64,000 nt of DNA, taken from the NCBI RefSeq assembly GCF_030519475.1, contig NZ_JAUMKD010000002.1, positions 801,501 to 865,500 of the forward strand, given 5' to 3'. Positions 8,105 through 15,560 of this stretch are shown here, in pieces. The notes beneath the pieces were generated by a model. It saw nothing but the letters and a program-made list of their open reading frames with translations, did not search any database and had not been told where the DNA came from. A program made the position numbers and the translations under genes. Each line of letters starts with the position of its first letter. Position 1 is the stretch's first letter. This DNA comes from Micromonospora sp. C28SCA-DRY-2. GTDB taxonomy: Bacteria > Actinomycetota > Actinomycetes > Mycobacteriales > Micromonosporaceae.

Positions 8105-9465
8105 ACCAGTCGCGCGCCAACCTGCCGGAACAGTTGACCGGCAAGCTCGTCACGCCCGGCGACCGGCGGTACGCCATGCTCCGCTCGACGTACACCACCC
8201 GGGCCAACCCGGCGGCCGTGCTGCTGCCGGAGAACACGGCGGAGGTGGTCGCCGCCGTCCGCTACGCCCGGGAGCAGGGGCTGCCGGTAGCGGTCCGCAG
8301 CGGCGGCCACGGCCTGTCCGGTTCCGCCAGCAACGACGGCGGGGTGGTCGTCGACCTGTCCGCGCTGAACCGGGTCGAGGTGCTCGACCGGCGTACCCGG
8401 CTGGTCCGGGTCGAGGCCGGCGCACGCTGGGCGCGGGTCGCCTCGGCGCTGACCCGGTACGGGCTGGCGATCAGCTCCGGCGACCACGGCAACGTCGGCG
8501 TCGGCGGCCTGGCCACCGGCGGCGGCGTCGGCTGGCTGGTGCGCTCGTACGGGCTCACCATCGACCACGTCCGCGCGGTCGAGGTGGTGCTGGCCGACGG
8601 GACCGTGCTGCGCGCGGACGCGGAGCACGAGCCGGAGCTGTTCTGGGCGGTCCGGGGCGCCGGCGCGGGCCTCGGCATCGTGGTGGCCTTCGAGATCGAG
8701 GCGGCCGAGATCCGCGACGTCGGTGTGGCCCAGCTCGCCGTCGAGGCGAGCCCGGACGGCGGCACGCTGCGGGAGTGGGGGGCCCGGCTGGCCGAGGCGC
8801 CCCGGGAACTCAGCACGGCGGCGGTGCTGTTCCCGTACGGGTCGTCGGCCGTCATGCAGATCACCGCCGTGGTCGCGGCGGGAAGCATGCGCCGCGTCCG
8901 GCCGGCCGTGGCGCCGCTGCTGGAGATCGGCAAGCTGCTGGACCACCGCAGCGACCTGGTGCCGTACGCCGCCCTGGTGCCACCGGCACACCTGCACCCG
9001 AACGTGGGCCAGCAGCCGTCGCTCACCACCAACGGGCTGCTGCCCGAGCTGGACGAGGGCAGCGCGCGGGCGGTCATGCGGGCGGTGACCGGCCCGCACC
9101 GGGCCCTGGTGCAGCTGCGGTCGGTCGGCGGCGCGGTCAACGACGTCGCGCCGGAGGCGACCGCGTACCCGCACCGGCACCAGAGCACGCTGGTGGTCGC
9201 CTCGGTCTTCCCGCCGCAGGGCGGGGCGGCGCTGGACGCGGCCTTCCGGGACGTCGCCCGGCACACCGACGGGGCGTACGTGAACTTCGAGTCCCGGCCC
9301 GACCGGGCCGCGTTCGACCGGATCTACCCGGGCGGGACCGGCCGCCGGGTGGCCCGGGCCTGGCGGCGCTACGACCCGGACGGCGTGTTCCGGCCGGCGC
9401 TGCTGGCCGAGCGCTCCGGTCGACCCGGGCGGCGCGGTCAGCCCGAGCGGCCCGGGCGGCGCTGA
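8101..9465 (+). CDS. FAD-binding oxidoreductase, berberine-bridge/6-HDNO-like
   Basis: The 454-residue protein has a PCMH-type FAD domain. RSGGHGLSG carries His70, the residue that covalently holds FAD in this family, and GNVGVGGLATGGGVGWLVR is the second flavin loop. The cysteine used for bicovalent attachment in BBE enzymes is absent there, so a single 8-alpha-His link is expected. The C-terminal FAD/substrate part ends FDRIYPGG...RRYDPDGVFRP. Such enzymes oxidise alcohols or amines of secondary metabolites and sugars. The last ~17 residues (Arg/Gly/Pro-rich) are encoded by the edge of a GC-rich tandem repeat in which the stop codon lies. It is probably an operon with the upstream monooxygenase under HxlR. 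Confidence 0.9.
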   Translation: MNQSRANLPEQLTGKLVTPGDRRYAMLRSTYTTRANPAAVLLPENTAEVVAAVRYAREQGLPVAVRSGGHGLSGSASNDGGVVVDLSALNRVEVLDRRTRLVRVEAGARWARVASALTRYGLAISSGDHGNVGVGGLATGGGVGWLVRSYGLTIDHVRAVEVVLADGTVLRADAEHEPELFWAVRGAGAGLGIVVAFEIEAAEIRDVGVAQLAVEASPDGGTLREWGARLAEAPRELSTAAVLFPYGSSAVMQITAVVAAGSMRRVRPAVAPLLEIGKLLDHRSDLVPYAALVPPAHLHPNVGQQPSLTTNGLLPELDEGSARAVMRAVTGPHRALVQLRSVGGAVNDVAPEATAYPHRHQSTLVVASVFPPQGGAALDAAFRDVARHTDGAYVNFESRPDRAAFDRIYPGGTGRRVARAWRRYDPDGVFRPALLAERSGRPGRRGQPERPGRR

Positions 9466-9632
9466 CCGGGCCGGCCGGGCGGGCGGCGCTGACCGGGCCG
9501 GGCGGGCGGGCGGCGCTGACCGGGCCGGGCGGGCGGCGCTGACCGGGCCGGGCCGGGCTTGGTCGGGGACGCTGACCAGGCCGGCCTGGCGGCGCGCTGC
9601 CCCGGGCCGGGCCGGGCGGCGCTGACCCGGTC
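9445..9632. repeat. GC-rich degenerate tandem repeat after the FAD oxidoreductase gene
   Basis: Copies of a ~22-27 base unit containing GGCGCTGACCGGGCCGGGC recur near 9456, 9485, 9512, 9535 and 9617 with variable numbers of GGGC in between. The TGA of the preceding gene is the TGA of the first unit. The unit looks like slippage-derived repeat DNA. No gene is supported between 9466 and 9718. Confidence 0.7.
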
Positions 9633-9718
9633 CCGCCCGCGGAGCGCCGCGCGCCCGCCGCACGGTCACGTCCGATTCCCGCGAGCCGCCGGCCGCGAGC
9701 AGGAGCATCATCGGTGTC

Positions 9719-11224
9719 GTGGAGTTGGACTTCGAACGGTGCTACCGAGCCGTCGACAGCCGCGACCAGCGGTTCGACGGGTGGTTCTACACCGGCGTGA
9801 CCTCGACCGGGATCTACTGCCGGCCGTCCTGCCCGGCGATGACGCCGAAGCGGCAGAACGTCCGGTTCTTTCCGTCCGCCGCGGCGGCCCAGGGCGCCGG
9901 GCTGCGCGCCTGCCGCCGGTGCCGGCCCGACGCGGCACCCGGCTCGCCGCAGTGGGACGTCCGCGCCGACGTGGTGGGCCGGGCGATGCGGCTGATCGCC
10001 GACGGCGTGGTGGACCGGGAGGGCGTGCCGGGGCTGGCCGCCCGGCTCGGCTACACCGAGCGGCACCTGCACCGGATGCTGCGGACGGAGATGGGCGCCG
10101 GGCCGCTCGCGCTGGCCCGGGCGCAGCGCGCGCAGACCGCCCGCACCCTGATCGAGACCACCGGCCTCGGCCTGGCCGAGATCGCGTTCGCGGCCGGGTT
10201 CGGCAGCGTACGGCAGTTCAACGACACGGTCCGCGAGGTGTACGGGGCGCCCCCGTCGGAGTTGCGGGCCGCCCGGCGGCCGGCGCCGGGCGGGGCGGGC
10301 ACGATCACGCTGCGGCTGGCGTACCGCCCGCCGTTGCACGCCCGCGCGTTGCTGGACTTCCTCGCGCTGCGCGCGCTGCCGGGCATGGAGGAGGTGCGCG
10401 ACGGCACCTACCGGCGCGGCCTGCGGCTGCCGCACGGCACCGGCGAGGTGGCGCTGACCCCGGCGGACGGGCACGTGTCGGCGACGCTGCGGCTGACCGA
10501 CATGCGCGACCTCGCCCCGGCGGTGGCCCGCTGCCGCCGCCTGCTCGACCTCGACGCCGATCCCGCCGCCGTCGACCAGACGCTGGCCGCCGACCCGGCG
10601 CTGGCCCCGCTGGTCGCCGCCGAGCCGGGGATCCGCCTCCCCCGCTCGGTCGACGGCTTCGAGATGGCCGTGCGCGCCATCGTCGGCCAGCAGGTCTCGG
10701 TCACCTCCGCCCGCACCACCCTCACCCGCCTCCTCACCCACACCCCCGCCGACACCGTTGATCATGAGGTTGACGGCGAACCGGATCTCCGAAACCGCCG
10801 CCAACCTCATGATCAGCCCGGCGGGAGCGGGGGTGGGGGTGGGGGGTTGCGGGGGTTTCCGGGGGCGGAGGAGGTGCTGGGGCTGCCGGATGGGGCGTTC
10901 GGGATGCCGGGCGGGCGGCGGGAGACGATCCGGGCGCTGGCCCGTGCGGTCGCCAGCGGGGAGCTCGACCTGGCGCCGGGTGGGGACCGGGAGGCCGCCG
11001 CGCGCGGACTGCTGGCGCTGCCCGGGATCGGGCCGTGGACCGCCGGCTACGTGGCCATGCGCGCCCTCGGCGACCCGGACGTCCTGCTCCCCACCGACCT
11101 GGCCGTACGCCGCGGCGCCGCCGCCCTCGGCCTGCCCACCGACCCGAAGACCCTCGACGCGTACGCCGAACGCTGGCGCCCCTGGCGCTCGTACGCGGTG
11201 ATCAGACTCTGGAGAGCAGCATGA
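9719..11224 (+). CDS. AdaA-AlkA fusion: methyl-phosphotriester sensor/activator with 3-methyladenine DNA glycosylase
   Basis: Domains in order: an Ada zinc domain with Cys34 (methyl acceptor), Cys38, Cys65 and Cys68 (GIYCRPSCP ... CRRC). Next is an AraC-type helix-turn-helix (residues ~85-180, GFGSVRQFNDTVREVYG), then an AlkA N-domain and an HhH-GPD glycosylase (LLALPGIGPWTAGYVAMRALGDPDVLLPTDL, catalytic Asp in PTD). It repairs backbone methyl damage, activates the adaptive response and excises alkylated bases. Starting at GTG 9719, it is 501 residues. Between GQQVSVTSARTTLTRLL and the GLPDG segment lies an abnormal ~35-residue stretch (HEVDGEPDLRNRRQPHDQ then poly-Gly) encoded by a palindromic repeat that keeps the frame open. 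It overlaps ogt by ATGA. Confidence 0.92.
   Translation: MELDFERCYRAVDSRDQRFDGWFYTGVTSTGIYCRPSCPAMTPKRQNVRFFPSAAAAQGAGLRACRRCRPDAAPGSPQWDVRADVVGRAMRLIADGVVDREGVPGLAARLGYTERHLHRMLRTEMGAGPLALARAQRAQTARTLIETTGLGLAEIAFAAGFGSVRQFNDTVREVYGAPPSELRAARRPAPGGAGTITLRLAYRPPLHARALLDFLALRALPGMEEVRDGTYRRGLRLPHGTGEVALTPADGHVSATLRLTDMRDLAPAVARCRRLLDLDADPAAVDQTLAADPALAPLVAAEPGIRLPRSVDGFEMAVRAIVGQQVSVTSARTTLTRLLTHTPADTVDHEVDGEPDLRNRRQPHDQPGGSGGGGGGLRGFPGAEEVLGLPDGAFGMPGGRRETIRALARAVASGELDLAPGGDREAAARGLLALPGIGPWTAGYVAMRALGDPDVLLPTDLAVRRGAAALGLPTDPKTLDAYAERWRPWRSYAVIRLWRAA
10759..10815. repeat. Palindromic repeat element (copy 1), inside the alkA coding region
   Basis: TGATCATGAGGTTG (10759-10772) and its exact reverse complement CAACCTCATGATCA (10802-10815) flank a 29-base middle. 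After one mismatch the stem continues with CGGCG pairing. The outer sequence is shared with elements at 36778 and 38934. The element is 57 bases, a multiple of three, and carries no stop in the alkA frame. Confidence 0.8.
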
Positions 11225-11736
11225 GCACGACCATCGACAGCGCGGTCCTCACCACCCCGACCGGTCCGCTGAGCATCCTCGTCGACGCCGACGGCGCGGT
11301 CCGGGCGGCCGGCTTCACCGCCGACCCGCGGCAGTTGCTGCCGGTGATGCACCCGAGCCTGCGGGCGCCGCTGCGGGACCGGTCCGACCTCGGCCCGGTC
11401 ACCGCCGCCGTGGCGGCCTACCTGGACGGCGACCTGACAGCGATCGACGGGGTGCCGGTACGGCAGCACAGCGGCGGCGTCTTCCTGGCGCACGCCTGGG
11501 ACGTGCTGCGCGAGGTGAAGCCGGGCGAGCCGGTGACCTACACCGGGTTCGCCGGGCTGGCCGGCCGCCCCCAGGCGGTACGCGCCGCCGCGGCGGCCTG
11601 CGCCCGCAACGCGGCCGCCCTCTTCGTCCCCTGCCACCGGGTGCTGCGTACCGACGGCACGCTCGGCGGCTACCGCTGGGGGCTGGACGTGAAGAAGTGG
11701 CTTCTCGGTCATGAGCGGCGGTTGACGGCAAGCTGA
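11221..11736 (+). CDS. ogt: Methylated-DNA--protein-cysteine methyltransferase
   Basis: The 171-residue protein has the alkyltransferase active site FVPCHRVL with acceptor Cys138, the preceding GRPQAVRAAAAACARNAA helix-turn-helix that inserts into the minor groove, and the closing GGYRWGLDVKKWLLGHE. It takes a methyl group from O6-methylguanine irreversibly onto its own cysteine. ATG 11221 overlaps the stop of the AdaA-AlkA gene by four bases (ATGA), so the two repair genes form one translationally coupled alkylation-response operon, presumably activated by the methylated Ada domain upstream. Confidence 0.95.
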   Translation: MSTTIDSAVLTTPTGPLSILVDADGAVRAAGFTADPRQLLPVMHPSLRAPLRDRSDLGPVTAAVAAYLDGDLTAIDGVPVRQHSGGVFLAHAWDVLREVKPGEPVTYTGFAGLAGRPQAVRAAAAACARNAAALFVPCHRVLRTDGTLGGYRWGLDVKKWLLGHERRLTAS

Positions 11737-11761
11737 CACCTGTCGATCTCATGTTTGCCGA

Positions 11762-11767
11762 TACCGT
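11762..11767 (+). promoter_or_regulatory. -10 element for leaderless ABC exporter operon
   Basis: TACCGT, six bases (CGGGTA), then the GTG start at 11774. No ribosome binding site fits in the gap, which supports a transcript starting at the G of GTG. Confidence 0.45.
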
Positions 11768-11773
11768 CGGGTA

Positions 11774-13603
11774 GTGCCTGCGGAGAGCGACGGCAACCCG
11801 GCTCCCGGGGTCGCGGCTGGCCGACATCCGCTGCACAACCTCTGGCGGCTGCGCCGCTACCTGCGCCCGTACGCTGTCGAGTTCGGCTGGCTGCTGCTGG
11901 CCGCGCTGGGCGCCACCGGGGCCAGCATCGCGATCCCGCTGATGGCGCAGCGGGTGGTGGACGGGCCGGTCGCCCGGCAGGACCCGGCCGGCCTGTTCCG
12001 GCTGGCCGGGTTGGCCCTGCTGCTCGGCCTGGCCGAGGCGCTGCTGATCTTCGTCCGGCGGTGGGTGCAGTCGTCCTCGTCGGTGGCCATGGAGGCGGCC
12101 ATCCGGGCGGACGTCTACGCCCACCTGCAACGCCTGCCGGCCAGCTTCCACGACCGGTGGCAGTCCGGCCAGCTGCTCTCCCGGATCACCAGCGACCTGT
12201 CGGTGATCCGCCGGTTCCTCTCCTTCGGCCTGTTCTTCCTGGTGCTCAACCTGGTCACCTACCTGGTCGTGGTGGTGCTGCTGATCCGGCTGCACGCCGC
12301 GCTCGGGCTGCTGGTCGCGGCGAGCGCGGTTCCGCTGCTGCTGGTCAGCCGCCGCTTCGCCCGCGCGTACCACACCGCGTCCCGGCGGATGCAGGACCAG
12401 CAGGGCGACGTCGCCACGCTGGTCGAGGAGACCGCGCAGGGCCTGCGCACCATGAAGGCGTACGGCCGGGGGCCGGAACTGGCGGCCCGGTTCGCCACCG
12501 GCGCGCGGGCGCTGCACGACACCGGCGTGGGCAAGGGGCGGCTGCTGGCCCGCACCTCCGCCCGGCTCGACCTGGTGCCGAACCTGACCCTGGGCGTCGT
12601 GCTGGTGGCCGGGGCCGCGGCGGCCGCCGCCGGGGTGCTCACCATCGGCGAGCTGGTCGCCTTCGTCAGCCTCCAGCTGATGCTGATCTGGCCGGTGCAG
12701 TCGCTCGGCTGGATCATCGCCAACGGGCAGGAGGCGGCGACCGCGGCCGACCGGGTGCAGGAGGTGCTGGACACCCCGCCGGCCATCGTGGACGCTCCCG
12801 GGGCGGTGACGCTGCCCCGCGCCGAGGTGCGGGGCCGGCTCCGCTTCGAGCGGGTCTGCTTCCGCTACCCCGGGGCCGGCGCGCCGGTGCTGCGCGACGT
12901 GGAGCTGACCGTCGAGCCCGGCGAGACGCTGGCGCTGGTCGGTGCGACCGGGTGCGGCAAGAGCACGCTGCTCTCCCTGGTGCCCCGGCTGCACGAGGTG
13001 ACCGGTGGCCGGATCACGCTGGACGGGCACGACCTGCGGCAGGTGCGGCTGGCCTCGCTGCGCCGGCTGGTCGGGGTGGCGTTCGAGGAGCCGACGCTGT
13101 TCTCCATGTCGGTCTGGGAGAACCTCACCCTGGGCCGGCCGGACGCCGGCGAGGACGAGGTCCGGGCCGCGCTCGCGCTGGCCCAGGCCGACTTCGCGTA
13201 CGACCTGCCGTGGGGGCTGGCCACCCGGGTCGGCGAGCAGGGGCTCTCCCTCTCCGGCGGGCAGCGGCAGCGGCTCGCGTTGGCCCGGGCGGTGCTCGGC
13301 CGGCCGGCGCTGCTCGTCCTCGACGACCCGCTCTCCGCCCTCGACGTGCAGACCGAGGCGCTGGTGGAGGCGGCGCTGAAGCGGGTGCTGCGGGAGACCA
13401 CCGCGCTGCTGGTGGTGCACCGGCCGTCGACCATCGCGCTCGCCGACCGGGTGGCCCTGCTCGACGGTGGCCGGATCGCCGCGGTCGGCCGGCACACCGA
13501 CCTGCTCGCCACGGTGCCGGCGTACCGCGCGGTGCTCTCCGCCGAGCCGCCGGCGGCGACCACCGAACCGGCGCCCGGCGGTCGCGGCCTGGTGCGGTCG
13601 TGA
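11774..13603 (+). CDS. ABC exporter half-transporter, first subunit (degenerate ATP site)
   Basis: The 609-residue protein has an N-terminal type-1 exporter membrane domain (six spans between residues ~25 and 320) and an ATPase domain. Walker A GATGCGKST starts at residue 390, the signature is LSGGQRQ, and Walker B is LVLDDPLSALD. There Asp518 replaces the catalytic glutamate of active exporters (DEAT). Heterodimeric exporters such as TM287/288 have exactly this split, with one half carrying the non-hydrolysing site. The next gene, overlapping by GTGA, encodes the partner with an intact glutamate. The substrate (drug, lipid or peptide) is not evident. The GTG start is preceded by a -10 at leaderless distance. 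Confidence 0.94.
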   Translation: MPAESDGNPAPGVAAGRHPLHNLWRLRRYLRPYAVEFGWLLLAALGATGASIAIPLMAQRVVDGPVARQDPAGLFRLAGLALLLGLAEALLIFVRRWVQSSSSVAMEAAIRADVYAHLQRLPASFHDRWQSGQLLSRITSDLSVIRRFLSFGLFFLVLNLVTYLVVVVLLIRLHAALGLLVAASAVPLLLVSRRFARAYHTASRRMQDQQGDVATLVEETAQGLRTMKAYGRGPELAARFATGARALHDTGVGKGRLLARTSARLDLVPNLTLGVVLVAGAAAAAAGVLTIGELVAFVSLQLMLIWPVQSLGWIIANGQEAATAADRVQEVLDTPPAIVDAPGAVTLPRAEVRGRLRFERVCFRYPGAGAPVLRDVELTVEPGETLALVGATGCGKSTLLSLVPRLHEVTGGRITLDGHDLRQVRLASLRRLVGVAFEEPTLFSMSVWENLTLGRPDAGEDEVRAALALAQADFAYDLPWGLATRVGEQGLSLSGGQRQRLALARAVLGRPALLVLDDPLSALDVQTEALVEAALKRVLRETTALLVVHRPSTIALADRVALLDGGRIAAVGRHTDLLATVPAYRAVLSAEPPAATTEPAPGGRGLVRS

Positions 13604-15480
13604 CCGCCGCGGCCGGTCGCGGCGAGGACGCCGACGACGGGCCGGACCTGACCCGGTGGCGCGGGATCGCCACCGACCCGGACGCCGACCGCAGCCAGGC
13701 CGAGGAGGCCACGCCCGAGGCGGTCGCCCGGCTGCGGGCCCGCAGCCGGGCGCTGCTGCGCGACCTGCTCCGCCCGCACCGGCGCCGGCTCGGCGCGGCG
13801 ATCGGGCTGCTGCTGAGCCAGAACGCGGCAGCGATGGCCGGGCCGTACCTGGTGATGCTCGGCATCGACCGGGCCATCCCGCCGCTGCGGGCCGGCGACG
13901 CCGGGCCGCTGGTCGCCGTCGCCGGCGCGTTCGGCGCGGCCACCGCCGTCGAGTTCCTGGCCCGGCGCGGCTTCCTCATCCGCTCCGCGCAGATCGGCCA
14001 GGCCGTCCTGCTCGACCTCCGCCAGCGGGTGTACGGGCACTTCCTGCGCCTGTCGGTGGCGTTCCACGAGCGGTACACCTCGGGGCGGATGGTCTCCCGG
14101 CTCACCAGCGACCTCGACTCGATCGCCGAACTCGTCGACGGCGGCATCGACAGCCTGGTCCTCGCCGTGCTGTCGATCGTCTCGGTGGCCGCCATCCTGC
14201 TCTGGCTGGACCCGCCGCTGGCCGCCGTGACGCTGCTGGCCTTCCCGTTCCTGTTCTGGCTCTCCCGCTGGTTCGCCCGCGCCTCGGCCGGCGCGTACCG
14301 ACGCACCCGGGAGGCGATGGCGCTGGTGATCGTCCACTTCGTCGAGTCGACCCGGGGCATCCGCGCGGTCCAGGCGTTCCGCCGGGAGCGGCGCAACCAG
14401 CGCATCTTCGACGCGGTGAACGACGACTACCGGCGGGCCAGCCGGGACGCGTTCCGGCTGATCGCGACGTACTCGCCGGGGATCAAGGTGATCGGCAACG
14501 TCACCGTGGCGGTGGTGCTCTGCTACGGCGGCTGGCGGGTGTTGGACGGCGCCACCGGCGTCGGCGTGCTCGCCGCCTTCCTGCTCTACCTGCGGCGGTT
14601 CTTCGAACCGATGCAGGAGCTGAGCCAGTTCTACAACTCGTTGCAGTCGGCCACTGCCGCCTTGGAGAAGCTCGCCGGGGTGCTCGACGAGCGGCCGGCG
14701 GTGGCCGAGCCGGCCCGGCCGGTACCGCTGCCCGCCGGGCCGCCGCGCGGGGCGGTGGCCTTCCGGGCGGTCACCTTCGGCTACCGGCCGGAGACGCCGA
14801 TCCTCACCGAGCTGGACCTGACCGTCCCGGCCGGGCAGACCGTCGCGCTGATCGGGCCGACCGGGGCGGGCAAGTCGACCATCGCCAAGCTGCTCGCCCG
14901 GTTCCACGACCCGCTCGCCGGCACGGTCCGCCTGGACGGGGTCGACCTGCGGGACGTGGCCGACGCCGAGCTGCGCCGGGCGGTGGTGCTGGTCACCCAG
15001 GAGACCCACCTGTTCGGCGGCACGGTCGCGGAGAACATCCGCTTCGGCCGGCCGGGCGCCGACGACGCCGCCGTCGAGGCCGCCGCCCGGGCGATCGGCG
15101 CGCACGACTTCATCGCCGCCCTCCCCGACGGGTACGCCACCGAGGTGCACCGCCGCGGCGGCCGGCTCTCCGCCGGGCAGCGGCAGCTGGTCGCGTTCGC
15201 CCGGGCGTTCCTGGCCGACCCGACAGTGCTGATCCTGGACGAGGCGACCTCGTCGCTGGACGTGCCCACCGAGCGGCTGGTGCAGCGCGCGCTCGGCACC
15301 ATCCTGCGCGACCGCACCGCGCTGGTGATCGCACACCGGCTCTCCACTGTGGAGATCGCCGACCGGGTGCTGGTCCTCGACGGCGGCCGGATCGTCGAGG
15401 ACGGCCCGCCCGCGCGGCTCGCCGCCGCCGGCGGCCGGTACGCCGATCTGCACCGGCAGTGGCGGGAATCCCTGCTCTGA
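13600..15480 (+). CDS. ABC exporter half-transporter, second subunit (intact ATP site)
   Basis: About 626 residues from a GTG that overlaps the upstream stop (GTGA). After a ~45-residue polar N-terminus come six membrane spans (SQNAAAMAGPYLVMLGIDRAIPP ... FLLYLRRFFEPM). In the ATPase, Walker A GPTGAGKST starts at residue 419, the signature is LSAGQRQ, Walker B is VLILDEATSSLD with catalytic Glu548, and the switch histidine is in AHRLST. Together with the upstream subunit it should form an asymmetric exporter in the plasma membrane. An ATG-like longer frame upstream is only the shadow of the first subunit. Confidence 0.94.
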   Translation: MTAAAGRGEDADDGPDLTRWRGIATDPDADRSQAEEATPEAVARLRARSRALLRDLLRPHRRRLGAAIGLLLSQNAAAMAGPYLVMLGIDRAIPPLRAGDAGPLVAVAGAFGAATAVEFLARRGFLIRSAQIGQAVLLDLRQRVYGHFLRLSVAFHERYTSGRMVSRLTSDLDSIAELVDGGIDSLVLAVLSIVSVAAILLWLDPPLAAVTLLAFPFLFWLSRWFARASAGAYRRTREAMALVIVHFVESTRGIRAVQAFRRERRNQRIFDAVNDDYRRASRDAFRLIATYSPGIKVIGNVTVAVVLCYGGWRVLDGATGVGVLAAFLLYLRRFFEPMQELSQFYNSLQSATAALEKLAGVLDERPAVAEPARPVPLPAGPPRGAVAFRAVTFGYRPETPILTELDLTVPAGQTVALIGPTGAGKSTIAKLLARFHDPLAGTVRLDGVDLRDVADAELRRAVVLVTQETHLFGGTVAENIRFGRPGADDAAVEAAARAIGAHDFIAALPDGYATEVHRRGGRLSAGQRQLVAFARAFLADPTVLILDEATSSLDVPTERLVQRALGTILRDRTALVIAHRLSTVEIADRVLVLDGGRIVEDGPPARLAAAGGRYADLHRQWRESLL

Positions 15481-15560
15481 CTAGAATCGGCCCGCCACTG
15501 CGCTGCCGCCTGCGGCAGGATCGCGGGCGCGGCGCCGGACACACGGGGGAAGGTGTGGAC

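Noticed and set aside
10759..10815. Frameshift or pseudogene in alkA
   Set aside because: The insert keeps the frame, both catalytic halves read through, and ogt follows with normal ATGA coupling, so the gene is called intact though altered.
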